DNA of 43,607 nucleotides from a bacterium (GCA_023261545.1 JAHFOS010000002.1:1-43607), one strand, 5' to 3'. Shown: positions 28,601 to 37,400, counted from the stretch's first letter. Numbers and translations: made by a program. The notes: generated by a model not told the origin, from the letters alone.

Positions 28601-29340
28601 ATGCCCCGTCCCGCTCCGGGGACTTTCAAAGAAAGGGCGCCATTGTCCACGGCCATGGCGGCGGTGACGTCGGGGTTGGCCAGCCAACCCGGCCGCGGCT
28701 GCCAGCCTTGCGCCGTGGCGAAATCCTCCACCCATACCAACGGCCCTATTTTTTCGGAGTAGACTGCACTTTTTGACGGGTAGCGCTGGGCCTCATCCGG
28801 TATTTTCTCCCCATGGCGAAGATAATCCAACCCCAGGCTGGCAGGCTGTTCCGGCCCCGCCCTCACCTGGAGGGCGATACGGCGGATATCCCCTTCGACG
28901 CCCGCTGCTCGCAAATCCACGGCCAGGATATGCCACTGTCCATCGGCCAGGAGGCCGCCCACGGGCAGCAGCAGCCCGCCGGTTTCCCTGTCATCCATGA
29001 CCCACAGCGCATAGTCGCCGTCGGCCAAATTCAGCGCGCGATACCTAACAATGAGCCAACCGGAAGCCTCCAGCGGTGTCGGGTATTCATAAACCCACTT
29101 CATCGCTCTGCCGGGTTCTTTGATGCTGAACTCGGCTACGCCATCCGCCGTCTCTAACGATGCCTGCTGCGCGGGAAGCGCGGTCCATATCGGCATCTCC
29201 TGCCAGTTCTCCGGATGGTCGAATTCGATATCGCCAGGCCCATCGGCGCCGAAGGCCGCGCCGATCACCAGACCCACCCCAGCAGCAAGCCGCGCGAATT
29301 TCCCCGGAATCCCACGGTACCTTCCTAGGCGCATGCGCAT
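25615..29340 (-). CDS. Secreted DUF6259-like putative glycosidase with two N-terminal binding-module copies
   Basis: The product has 1241 residues if the ATG at 29340 is used, which gives a normal signal peptide (MRMRLGRYRGIPGKFARLAA...). The frame extends up to a GTG at 29433, which would put a palindromic operator in the ribosome-binding region. Two related ~150-residue modules come first: one opening near IEFDHPENW with GRAMKWVYEY, the other opening WVEDFATAQGW with GRGMKWSKPL. They share WxxxVRYRAxNL and DGQWH/DDQWH. A beta-sandwich follows, then a barrel-like catalytic region (YPSMGGVISR, YLHIFDFGHE, GVYLEGYLCDE, GMYIDQLGICNEEK, FVEYTPADQNSQ) of the DUF6259 type, as far as I can recognise. 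Asp and Glu in the last three blocks are candidate catalytic residues. It is the first enzyme gene after the regulator and overlaps the isomerase gene by 4 bases. Confidence 0.75.
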   Translation of the reverse strand: MRMRLGRYRGIPGKFARLAAGVGLVIGAAFGADGPGDIEFDHPENWQEMPIWTALPAQQASLETADGVAEFSIKEPGRAMKWVYEYPTPLEASGWLIVRYRALNLADGDYALWVMDDRETGGLLLPVGGLLADGQWHILAVDLRAAGVEGDIRRIALQVRAGPEQPASLGLDYLRHGEKIPDEAQRYPSKSAVYSEKIGPLVWVEDFATAQGWQPRPGWLANPDVTAAMAVDNGALSLKVPGAGRGMKWSKPLLNVPDLKEARYVAVRYRAKNLTSSKDYLLWIGNTVGGAPSAFEVLLSMDQIIADDQWHLHVGRLASRFTVAELAIQVQAGAAGAEVLLDELRFTSFRPLRPMVDVLPHELRRPDYGTAPFVTANIAAVAADSSRRWREKLGLVDWFTGREIRVDAIPFDLIDGEQDVAAVSKKNPQLSIPLNRSAREIYLLMATSLPSLDHSGLMGTTPLTRLEHPEQFAVRLRYADGTAQAHFPLCLETGKHEILEGLHVYGLGNLRETPLETVTLEYAAGNGGVLLAALTLNDGAPRIVRSKSGGFPVSSHRPALTPQTPLLTAQGNSIEIDTTTLYARFDLSSGLRLLALRDKCLGQEGGDLAGGSFFELGSGNLLLTSDRIRGRLVGRDGNAVLVEVDARPELPLAGSLRMEALASGELLLDLDVRNVSAAPLVPVVNFPTLPRFALGSAENTWYFYPSMGGVISRQHTRQRRAYGGNFPLQVMGAFNPELGGGLYLMVRDLAALYKYYGLDKNDEGVALRVEYLPREILPGATVETAQAVIGGHTGDWRAQFSAYRRWAQTWYQPLAARQRWVQDIYNYRQHYLHYDFYDQSRRGVLYDAKNRSYRMGEAAHEDQAFFGKADYLHIFDFGHEQSALYGRTGDYSHYEQPDGLEKLATAIAGVQDAGFPVGVYLEGYLCDERSLWGRRHVEEGHILGKDGTPLRWGGGTTHPEHFMCPGSRVWQRHLAGVYSRVSADLKPRGMYIDQLGICNEEKICYARDHGHPVPSSPLRGEQELCRALRQGVTPGTALFVEYTPADQNSQLVDGALSYSITWSDPVLSPHRVDFFHFAFPDFKIIQLHSVNRCVEGGWPLLKFPFFNGEGWWLCRDTTNGFEPAAQEFLRKALALLHDHAAAFRAVAPEPLVPTLAPCLYANMFPAEGETVWTIYNDRTRSHEGPVLEVEAVAGATYRDLWNDKILTPSVLGGKAVLSATLQPKGIGCLSMSRPVTPEGKP

Positions 29341-29437
29341 GGCACGGACAATTTTTCGTAACCGTTCAGCAGATCCAAAATGCGAAGATTTAAACTGAAT
29401 TTTTATTGGCATTTCGTGTTTTCGAAGATGCACGGAC

Positions 29438-29451
29438 TGTAAACGCTTACA
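29438..29451 (-). promoter_or_regulatory. LacI/cre-type operator palindrome
   Basis: TGTAAGCGTTTACA (minus strand) fits the cre consensus TGWAARCGYTWWCA at all 14 positions and is self-complementary at 12 of 14. Operators of this form are bound by LacI/GalR/CcpA-family regulators. It lies in the 45-base space after the DeoR stop, upstream of the large glycosidase. No convincing -10 box is visible next to it, so it may act as a transcriptional roadblock or overlap a weak promoter. No LacI-family gene is in the window. Confidence 0.6.
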
Positions 29452-29477
29452 TTTTTTTCTTTTCCCATCCGTACCTC

Positions 29478-30290
29478 TCAGTCCGCGATCAGCAGCTTGA
29501 ACGGCCCCGCCCGCATCAGCGCGGTGGTCTCTTCGTTCAGTCCCGAGTCGCTCACCACGCAGTCGAACTCCTCACAGGGCAGCACCCGGTAGCACGCACG
29601 GCTCGCGAATTTGGTGTGATCGACCACTCCGACGACCTGCGCCGAGCATCCAGCAATAGCTACCGTCACCTCGGCGCTGGCCTCGTCGCTGGCGTAGAGG
29701 CCGCTGCCCACGATGAAACTATCACCTCCCAGGAAAGCCATATCGGCATGGAACCTGCCGAAAGCCGCGACGGCTTCGGGACCGACGAAATCAAGGTTCT
29801 CCCCGCGAAAACGGCCCCCGGTCACCCTGATTTGAATGCCGTTCACGTTGGCCAGCTCCTCGACGACGGCCAAGGATGAAGTCAGCACCACCAGGGGCGC
29901 CTTGTCCTTCAAAGCCGCGGCCAACCGCCACATCGTCGTGCCACTATCCAAGACCACGGCCATGCCTGGTTGGACAAGCCCGGCGGCCAAACGGGCTATT
30001 CGTTCCTTTTCCGCCCGGGCCAGCTCGCGCTTCTGCTGGAAGGTCTGTTCCACCAGCGAAGAAGACTTGGCAGGCCCGGCTCCACCAAATTTTCGCGTCA
30101 ACCTACCCACCGCTTCGAGCTCGCTCAGATCGCGCCGCACCGTGGCCGGCGAGACTCCCAGCAAACCAATGAGATCAGCCACTTTGAGCGCCCCGTTCTC
30201 CGCGAGGAGTTGCAGCAGCTTTTCACGCCGGCGATGCACCGCCCTATCTTCAAGGGATGCGTCTGTTTCGATGCCATTAGTTTTACTCAT
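29478..30290 (-). CDS. DeoR-family transcriptional regulator
   Basis: The product has 270 residues, the usual length for the family. Residues ~20-75 form the DeoR winged helix (REKLLQLLAENGALKVADLI, then VSPATVRRDLSELEAVGRL). The C-terminal DeoRC domain has the phosphosugar-binding landmarks VVLDSGTTMWRLA, LTSSLAVVEEL, FVGPEAVAAFGRFHADMAFL, GLYASDEASAEV and VVDHTKFASRA. DeoR proteins usually repress sugar operons until a phosphorylated intermediate binds. With a rhamnulokinase and aldolase alongside, rhamnulose 1-phosphate or a related ester is the likely effector (inference). It has its own promoter in the gap after the aldolase gene and probably controls itself and the genes downstream. The ribosome site (CCAAAAACC before ATG) is weak. 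Confidence 0.9.
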   Translation of the reverse strand: MSKTNGIETDASLEDRAVHRRREKLLQLLAENGALKVADLIGLLGVSPATVRRDLSELEAVGRLTRKFGGAGPAKSSSLVEQTFQQKRELARAEKERIARLAAGLVQPGMAVVLDSGTTMWRLAAALKDKAPLVVLTSSLAVVEELANVNGIQIRVTGGRFRGENLDFVGPEAVAAFGRFHADMAFLGGDSFIVGSGLYASDEASAEVTVAIAGCSAQVVGVVDHTKFASRACYRVLPCEEFDCVVSDSGLNEETTALMRAGPFKLLIAD

Positions 30291-30304
30291 GGTTTTTGGC
30301 TATG

Positions 30305-30319
30305 ATTAAACAAATCACA
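30305..30319 (-). promoter_or_regulatory. Probable DeoR operator repeat, proximal copy
   Basis: TGTGATTTGTTTAAT on the minus strand, starting at the edge of the -10 box. It matches the distal copy at 30337-30351 (TGTGATTGATTTAAT) at 13 of 15 positions, with a 32-base start-to-start distance, about three helical turns. Direct repeats at whole-turn spacing around a promoter are usual for DeoR-family autoregulation. Confidence 0.5.
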
Positions 30320-30346
30320 TTTTAGATCATTTTTCAATTAAATCAA
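30319..30346 (-). promoter_or_regulatory. Sigma70-like promoter of the deoR-family gene
   Basis: TTGATT (-35, 30346-30341), a 16-base spacer and TAAAAT (-10, 30324-30319) in an AT-rich patch that stands out from the GC-rich surroundings. The start would fall near 30312, about 20 bases before the regulator ATG. The -35 overlaps one operator-like repeat, and the other begins at the -10. Confidence 0.5.
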
Positions 30347-30351
30347 TCACA
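30337..30351 (-). promoter_or_regulatory. Probable DeoR operator repeat, distal copy
   Basis: TGTGATTGATTTAAT on the minus strand overlaps the -35 box; binding here would block RNA polymerase. Partner of 30305-30319. Confidence 0.5.
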
Positions 30352-30416
30352 ATTTCTGTTTTTAAGCGTTTTTCCCCTCGCAAAGACACGGCCGGTCGCA
30401 GGTGCTGGTGGGAAGC

Positions 30417-31745
30417 TTAGGCCTGCCTACGGCGCAGCTTAGCCTCTTCGAGAGCCCAGTACTCGATGTCGAAGGCTTCCTGCTCTGGCAACGCCACATA
30501 CTCGTCAAGGGCTGCGGCGCCGCGCATGACGTTGATGGCGTTCACGTAGAACTCTCCGGCAATGCGAGCGGTCGCCTTATCGGAGGCGTAAGAGAACAGG
30601 CCCACACCGGAAACCAGGATGATGACGGGATAGGGATCGCGCATGGCCGGGGAGTCCGGGTGCTTGCAGCGGTTGTAATAGGCCTCGTAGCTCTTGCGAT
30701 ACCTTTCGAGGGCATCATCCAGGCTTGCGAGCACACTTTCAACGGAGTCCTTGGCGGGATCGAAATCCACGAACAAGGGCGCGATCTTGGTGCGCAGGAA
30801 ATGGTCGGGACAGGAGGTGCCCAACGCCGCCAGCTTTCTAGCCTGCTGGGAACACACGAAGGCCAAGACGTCCTCGGAGTCGTTGAAGTGGCCGATTTTT
30901 TCGTTTTGCTTGGAGAGTATGCCGCGTAGCGGAGGCATGAACCTGGAGGCGAACTCCTTGCGTCTGGCTTCATCCAGGGGAGCGAGCCTGGGTCCACCGA
31001 AGCACAGGCCTTGATCCTTGGAGTCAATGTAATTCTGAGCCTTCTGGATCGTCTTGATGGTGTTCTCATAGCATTCCACAGCCGTAGCGCCCCAGGTGAA
31101 GAGGCCATGACCGCCGAGAACGATGCCCTGCAAATGCGGCTTGGCCTTGCACAGGGCTTCGATCTTGAGACCCAGATCGTAACCGGGACGCTGCCAGGGA
31201 ATCCAGCCCAACTCGTCCGCGAATACTTTTTGCGTGATGGCCTCGCCGTTCCGGGAAGCAGCGATAGCGATAACGGCATCGGGATGCACATGGTCAACGT
31301 GCTTGTGGGGAATATAGGCGTGCAGGGGCGTGTCGATGGAGGCCGCGCGCGCGTTCAAGTTGAAGGTGCAATGGGGGAGATAGTCCACCATGGCGTCTTC
31401 ATGAGCCAATCCGCGATACAATCCCTTCAAGGCGATGAGCTTGTCCATAGATAGGGTGGCGAAACCGTCGAGCTTCATGCTGCCGATGTCGCCGCCGGAG
31501 CCTTTGACCCACAGCACTTCCACGTCTTTGTCCGTGAGCGGATCCTTCATCATCACCTTGGCCGACGTATTGCCTCCCCCGTAATTGGTGACGCGCAGAT
31601 CGGAACCCAGCAGGTTGGATCGGTACAAAAGGAGCTTTTCCTCCGAGAAATTTTCGCAGGCCTTGGCGTCCCATTTGATGGGGATAGATATTTTTGGGGT
31701 CTGGGACATGGGTTTAAGATCCTTATCGGTGGAATCCTTTCGCAT
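30417..31745 (-). CDS. Rhamnulose-1-phosphate aldolase, RhaE-type, lacking the dehydrogenase half
   Basis: The product is a class II (zinc) aldolase of 442 residues that splits rhamnulose 1-phosphate into dihydroxyacetone phosphate and L-lactaldehyde. AAAGG lies 6 bases before the ATG at 31745; an ATG at 31709 is also possible. Motifs include LLYRSNLLGSD, TNYGGGNTSAK (phosphate loop), WVKGSGGDIG, PHKHVDHVHPDA (metal His cluster, ~146-157) and GGHGLFTWG. The sequence follows the aldolase half of the bifunctional RhaE/YuxG enzymes, which normally total ~690 residues with a C-terminal short-chain dehydrogenase that oxidises lactaldehyde. Here the protein stops right after the linker (FDIEYWALEEAKL), where the dehydrogenase would begin. 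The 126 bases before the next gene cannot hold that domain. The gene lies 10 bases after the symporter gene. Confidence 0.85.
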   Translation of the reverse strand: MRKDSTDKDLKPMSQTPKISIPIKWDAKACENFSEEKLLLYRSNLLGSDLRVTNYGGGNTSAKVMMKDPLTDKDVEVLWVKGSGGDIGSMKLDGFATLSMDKLIALKGLYRGLAHEDAMVDYLPHCTFNLNARAASIDTPLHAYIPHKHVDHVHPDAVIAIAASRNGEAITQKVFADELGWIPWQRPGYDLGLKIEALCKAKPHLQGIVLGGHGLFTWGATAVECYENTIKTIQKAQNYIDSKDQGLCFGGPRLAPLDEARRKEFASRFMPPLRGILSKQNEKIGHFNDSEDVLAFVCSQQARKLAALGTSCPDHFLRTKIAPLFVDFDPAKDSVESVLASLDDALERYRKSYEAYYNRCKHPDSPAMRDPYPVIILVSGVGLFSYASDKATARIAGEFYVNAINVMRGAAALDEYVALPEQEAFDIEYWALEEAKLRRRQA

Positions 31746-31754
31746 CCTTCGCCT

Positions 31755-33698
31755 TTATGCAAGCGCCTCATCCAGGGTTACCAGATGCCCGCGCTCAATA
31801 CTCACGAACAGCCTTACGCAGCCCACCAGCAGAAAGTTCGTCACGACATTGGCCACGCCGAAGACGATCGCCTCGGTGTTCATGCCCAGGTTAATGGTGA
31901 GGATCACCTGGACCAACCACATGCCACTTCCCAGGAGGAAACTGGCGCCCAGGACTATAAGCATCCCGTGGTGTGGCAGGCCGTTGCGCGGCGCTTGATG
32001 GTTGCGAATCCGCCCCATATCCTGCTGGATGCCGCGCCTGATCCAGTTCCACCACAGCCAGACCCATACCGACAGCGGCAGCAGCAATATCCCGAACCAT
32101 TTGAACGCCAGCATGGCCTGCTTGTAATGCATCCACCACATCAGGAACGGGATGCCCAGCACGGACAACGCCAGGATGGCGTCCAGCAACCGGAAGGAGA
32201 AGTTCATCCATCGCGTTTGCGGTCCCACCGTGGGCGCGATAGGAATTTCTTCCACTTTTTTGGCGCACCATGGCGCCGGCGGGTGAAAATACTTGTCGCC
32301 GCCCATCCGGTACCAGTCGCGATAAACGAGGATGATGAGGAGCGCTGAAGTCGAGGAAAACAAAGCCGACCAGAGGAAGTTGAAGCGGTAGGCAAATTCG
32401 GCATCATGGCAAAAATGTTTGACCCCATCCACAAACAATCCGGCCAGCATGCCGGCGCCGATAATGCTGAACGACACGAGCATGGCCTGGGCGGAACAGA
32501 ATTGCCCGTACCTCGATTGCGGAAACATCCGCATCTGGCTGGGAGAGGCCGCCGTGACGGCCAGTGCCGTTTGAAGTGCCCCAATCAACGTGGAGCCGGC
32601 GCAAAGCCAGAAGAAGTAATTCCCCGGGAGGTTGACGAAGATCCAGACCCAACTTGCGCAACTGGAAATGACGCCAAAAACCGTCATATAAACCCGGATG
32701 CGTAGCGGATGCCAGCGATCGATGAAAACAGCGGCGAGGAACATGGCCGCCAACACCGCCACCCCGCCGATGGCCGCCAGTTTGCCGATCTGTTCCAGCG
32801 ACAACCCCATTTCCCGAAAGAAGAAAACGTTGAAACCGCCAATGGCACCGGCCATACCGCCGCAGGCCGTGGCCGAAAAGGCCAGCCAATAAAACTTGTG
32901 CGAAAACGACTCCTTAAGGAAGGTTTTGATTCCGGCGATCCCTCGGTTATCCCTGTCGGACTCTCCCTCCAACAGCGGATACTCGCCTTCTTTCACCATC
33001 AGACACACCAAACCGAAACCGACGAAGTAAAGCACCGTCGCGCCGAGGAATATCTCCCGCATATGGGATTCGGCATATTTGAAAATGAAGTAATTGTACA
33101 ACGCCGCGGCCAGAGTGCTGACGATGCGCAACAGTCCGATGAAACGCCCGATGAACTGCGGCGGTACCACATCGTTGAAGAGGTACCAGAACACCGAGTT
33201 GACGAACATATTGAAGAATTGGAACATGGCCATGAAGAACGCGATCAAGGCAAGGGTCACCGTGACGGGGGCATAGCCATTCAATACCGGAACATGCCTC
33301 TGCAAAACCACCCGGATTTCGTCGCTCCAGCCGAGCATGAACAGGCTGATGCAGAGGAACGGCATGGTCGAGGCGATGAAAGGTATGCGGCGGCCCCACT
33401 TGCTGCGATAACGGTCGCTCTTGAAGCTGGCATACGGGCAGATGGTCATGTTGAGAGTGCCGGGAATCGTGGTCATAATCAATCCCATCATCACGTTCGA
33501 ACATCCGAGCGCCTTCAGTTTCAGCGGCAATACGCTGGGCACCACCGCCTCCATCAGCATAAGACAGAAATCACCCCATAGCAACCATGCGAATATCCCC
33601 ACCAGTCCGGCTTTGGTGTAAGTCAACGACCCGCAACGGTAGGTTTTGGGGCCGCCGGAATTCGCGGCGACGTTGATGGCTGGCAAAGGAGAATTCAT
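31755..33698 (-). CDS. Sugar:cation symporter, MFS/GPH type
   Basis: The product has 647 residues and many membrane spans, longer than a typical 12-helix symporter (~450). The second-to-third helix loop reads FKSDRYRSKWGRRIPFI, the hallmark loop of GPH/MFS sugar symporters. The first helix has WLLWGDFCLMLMEAVVPSVL. An additional ~150 residues near the C-terminus hold further membrane segments (MNFSFRLLDAILALSVLGI, ASFLLGSGMWLVQVILTINL). Relatives are common in Verrucomicrobia and Planctomycetes beside sugar operons. It starts in a TAATG overlap with the small LamG gene, and the aldolase gene follows. It is the only solute importer in the window, so it probably imports the deoxyhexose or small glycosides released by the hydrolases. 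Confidence 0.85.
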   Translation of the reverse strand: MNSPLPAINVAANSGGPKTYRCGSLTYTKAGLVGIFAWLLWGDFCLMLMEAVVPSVLPLKLKALGCSNVMMGLIMTTIPGTLNMTICPYASFKSDRYRSKWGRRIPFIASTMPFLCISLFMLGWSDEIRVVLQRHVPVLNGYAPVTVTLALIAFFMAMFQFFNMFVNSVFWYLFNDVVPPQFIGRFIGLLRIVSTLAAALYNYFIFKYAESHMREIFLGATVLYFVGFGLVCLMVKEGEYPLLEGESDRDNRGIAGIKTFLKESFSHKFYWLAFSATACGGMAGAIGGFNVFFFREMGLSLEQIGKLAAIGGVAVLAAMFLAAVFIDRWHPLRIRVYMTVFGVISSCASWVWIFVNLPGNYFFWLCAGSTLIGALQTALAVTAASPSQMRMFPQSRYGQFCSAQAMLVSFSIIGAGMLAGLFVDGVKHFCHDAEFAYRFNFLWSALFSSTSALLIILVYRDWYRMGGDKYFHPPAPWCAKKVEEIPIAPTVGPQTRWMNFSFRLLDAILALSVLGIPFLMWWMHYKQAMLAFKWFGILLLPLSVWVWLWWNWIRRGIQQDMGRIRNHQAPRNGLPHHGMLIVLGASFLLGSGMWLVQVILTINLGMNTEAIVFGVANVVTNFLLVGCVRLFVSIERGHLVTLDEALA

Positions 33699-34441
33699 TA
33701 TTTATTGCTTTTCGAGGCGAGATATCTCTGGATATCTGACACTCTGAATTCATCTATCTTCGCATCGCACCCGAAGCCGGGGGCCTTGTAACAACCAACA
33801 AGCATGCTGGTGTCCGAACGGCTTAATCCGCCGGCGTAGGCATTCGTTCCCGCCAGCTTTTCGTCAATATGGAGCCGCATTCCGCCCGGCCCCCAACTTG
33901 CGGCGACATGATGCCATTCACCGATCTTCCAGGCCGAAACTTCCGCAACGATGTTGTACAGTTGCCCTTCGAGTATTCCATACTCTAGGACAACGGACGA
34001 TCCCGCTTTTTTTACGAACCTTAAGAAAAACCGTTCCGTATTATAACGCTCGTTGACGAACAAATATGTGATTTCTTTTTCGCCGGCGATAGGCCCGTTC
34101 AAGTTGATCCACAGCTCCACGGTCCCGACATCATTGCTGAAGTTGCCGCCATTGATTTCATAGCCCAGGATGCTTTTTCGCCCCATCATGATGCATTTTC
34201 CGAATTTCTTCCGATCGGCGGGAACCACTTCGGGCAGCGCATTGGACGCCAAGGTCCCCGTATTCCCGCTGGCCGCATAATCGGCCTTGCATCCATCCGC
34301 ATCAAAATGACAGAGCAAAAGCGTGTGCTTGTCCATTGCAAAAGGAGCATCCGCCGCATGAGCCGATGCCATCAGGAACGCCAAGGAGATCCAGCAGCCC
34401 GAAATGAAAGGTCTATGCGCGATCTTTCCCATTTTCGTCAT
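33698..34441 (-). CDS. Small secreted LamG-domain protein
   Basis: The product has 247 residues from the ATG at 34441 (an ATG at 34432 is equally possible, and the frame is open further upstream). A signal peptide (core ISGCWISLAFLMASAHA) is followed directly by one LamG/concanavalin-like domain, from TLLLCHFDADG to AKIDEFRVSDIQRYL. It includes GTVELWINLNG and EWHHVAASWGPGGMRLHIDE, typical strands of that fold. Unlike the other two LamG proteins here it lacks the GIGT fibre repeats. It is probably a periplasmic or surface carbohydrate-binding protein. It lies 16 bases after the GH2 gene and is coupled to the symporter gene, so it may help capture substrate for import. Confidence 0.78.
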   Translation of the reverse strand: MTKMGKIAHRPFISGCWISLAFLMASAHAADAPFAMDKHTLLLCHFDADGCKADYAASGNTGTLASNALPEVVPADRKKFGKCIMMGRKSILGYEINGGNFSNDVGTVELWINLNGPIAGEKEITYLFVNERYNTERFFLRFVKKAGSSVVLEYGILEGQLYNIVAEVSAWKIGEWHHVAASWGPGGMRLHIDEKLAGTNAYAGGLSRSDTSMLVGCYKAPGFGCDAKIDEFRVSDIQRYLASKSNK

Positions 34442-34457
34442 ATATTTGAGGCTTTGT

Positions 34458-37400
34458 TTACTTCCTGTTATAAAGATCAACATTGGGATCGCGGCCTTGT
34501 CCACCACCACCTATCGGCTGCTCGGATTCTGGCTTCACCTTGATGTTCAGTGCTTTGAGCAGGGTTTCCTTATCCGTCGCCTGGTGAGGCTGGAACGCAT
34601 CCCCCTGGCCGTAAACCAACATGCGATCCAGTAGATATATCGCCGCCGAATCGTCCAAATTGAGGCTCAGGGCGCAAACCAGCAGCTTCCCCTTCCCAAT
34701 CCCCAGCTCAAACAGGCTGGACTGCTTCACCACATTCTTGTAGCCGCTGGCCACTTCGATAATGGGATCGAACAAAGGTTCCAGGTCGCCGATAAACCGC
34801 ACGGTCTGGCCTTCGTACATCGTATAGAACTGCCAATCCAGATAGCCTTCGTGGGGGAAATCCCGCAGGAGCACGTGATCGGAAATAACCGTGGCCAAGT
34901 TATCCAATCCTGTCCAGCTTATCTGCCAACTGGCCCGCACGGTAGGAAATGGTTTCGATCCCAGCAAGATGACCCGTCCACCTTGGTTGCAAAAATCAAT
35001 AGTATCGCTGCTCAGATCCGACACGATCCGCAAATTGCCTTGCGCCTGGGCCAGCGGCTTCAATCCTTTGTAGCGATTGGCGTATTTGCTAAGAACCGCT
35101 GCATCGGCGCCAGCTTCGATCCCGGGGGCTTCCTGTTTCGGAAAGAACCAGTATTTCCAGCGATTGTAAAGTTGATAGTTGTCACTCGCCAGACGAACGT
35201 GCAGATCGACCTTGACCGGATGCGCCACTTCAGGGACGATGAACTTGACTGGCCCGAGCGCCGTGACGGTGCCATTCAGAATATCCTTGACCTCGAAACT
35301 ACCGCGCTGGAGGATGTTTTGCCTATCATCAGCGATATACCAACTCACCTCCCCCTTGGCAAGTGGTTTGGAACCGTAGAGCGAAGCCATGACATCGTGC
35401 TCGAAGGCCTCGCCGGCTGTCAGGTTGCGGTCGTTGTTGCCGGATACGACCAGCGCGCTTGCCCAGTCGCTATTGGCCCCGACGGGACCGCCAGAGGTGT
35501 CGTCAAGCAACAGGACGCTTTCCCCATTATAATAGCGTATCTCTTCGGCAGACTCGCCGGGCTTGATATCGTAGAACTCGTCGAGTATGCCGGTGATGAG
35601 GCCGCTCTGGTTCCAATTGATATCCGTGAGCGTGTGGTAATCGTAGCCGTTGATGTACTTGGATTTGCGCGCCATTTCCATGCAGTGCTTGCGAGCCATG
35701 GCCAGCCAATAACAGGAATTGCGATAGTAGATGGGGGCTTTGTGCAACAGCCCCGCTTTCTTCAGCTTCTCCCGTGTCACGGTATATTCGTAAGGTTTGC
35801 CGGGGAACCCCTCGTATCGGTTCTCCAGGTCCAGGTTGATGTAGTTGCCCTTGGTGTCTATCTCGTGCTCAAAGCAGGGGCGCTCGAAGATGGGCAAACG
35901 TTCGTTCAGCACCCGCCAGTTTCCCCTGAATGAGGTGTAGCTGAGATGCGCCCAGAAGAAAGGCTCGAAAACATCAGAGAACTCGGCCAATGCTTTCAAT
36001 CTGGCCGGGCTATAGTGAAGCGGCTCAGATGCTAATGAATCTCCGAACAGCTTGAGGCCGCCGACCCTATCCAAAGAATAGGTGACTCCCACCAGACCGG
36101 ACATGGGAGAGAACAGTGTTCCAGGCGCCTGCTCATGGAGCATCCTCGCCCAGATACGCAGGCCTTCGATGCGCTTGTCATCCACAATTTCTTCATTCCC
36201 GCCGCAGTAAATAACCACCGACGGATATTTCCGGCAATGCCGCACGATATTCAGCCATTCCTCGTCAGTAATATGACCGTAAGGTTCGACCTGTATCATC
36301 ATCCCTAATTCGCTGGCGGCTTGGAGATACTCCGCGCAGGGGACGTGAGTGTGGAAACGGATATAGTTGAAACCTAAGCTCTGAACCCGGCGGATGATGT
36401 TGCGGTAGCTCTCAACATCGGAAGGAGGGTGGACGGTCACGGAATATCCATAATGATCGAGCACACCGCGCAGCATGACTAGGCGGCCGTTGAGCCGCAG
36501 GGCAATGCCGTCACGCTCAAGCCGTCGCAGTCCAAAAGTCTGGTTCACCCGGTCCAGGGTCTGACCCTCGGCTTTAAGCGTCAACTGCACGTCGTAAAGA
36601 TTGGGGGTGTGATCCGACCAAGGCTCCATGCCAAACGTCTCGCTGTCCCATTGCACCTTGGCGTCGCGGACCGGGACGGTGCCGTTGCCCAGCACGACCC
36701 CGTCCGAGGGTCGGCGAATAAGGTATTCCAGGGTGGCCGCGGTGGGTTTTCCAGCCAACTCCACGTTCCAGGAAAGCTTGCGCAAATCCTGGGACGGATA
36801 GATGAATTGATCCGCGATGCGTGCCCGTCCGGCCAGCTTCAGATAAACGGATCGGGGAATCCCGGCCTCGTGTCCCTGGCCGCGGGAGTCGCAGCCGAAG
36901 CGCTTGCTATAGGCGTTCGAAACACCGATAACCACCTCGTTTTCCTGGTCGTATTTAAACCCCGTATCCAAGGGAACTGCAATCGGTGCCGCCTGTCCGC
37001 CCAGAAAGTGGCCAAGACACTGGCCGTTGAGCCAAACCCAGGTGTCAATGCGCGCCGCTCCGATATGCAGCGTCACCATCCTGTCCTGCGCTGGCGCGGG
37101 TATCCGCAGTGACTTTTTGTAAAAAAAGAAACCTGAAAGCTGGCTGAGCTCCTTGGCAGGCGGATAATCCAGACGGTTTGCATCCACCGTATGCAGCCAA
37201 TGAAGATTGAAAACGGCGGTGTTCCAATAAAGGGAAGTCTTGAAGAACTGGTCGAGGTGATCGTCAATATAGCCGGGCACAGGCATCTTGACCTGATACC
37301 AGTCCGCTGGCGGCAGGACCGGCGCATCCTTGCCGTCCATCTGTGGCTTGTAGGCGAGATCCCACTCGCCATCCAAGGGAATAATCTGCGGCACATCATC

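Noticed and set aside
30351-30416. Possible intrinsic terminator after the aldolase gene
   Set aside because: The transcript-strand sequence has only weak self-complementarity (around GCGACCGGCCGTGTC) and no U-tract following it.
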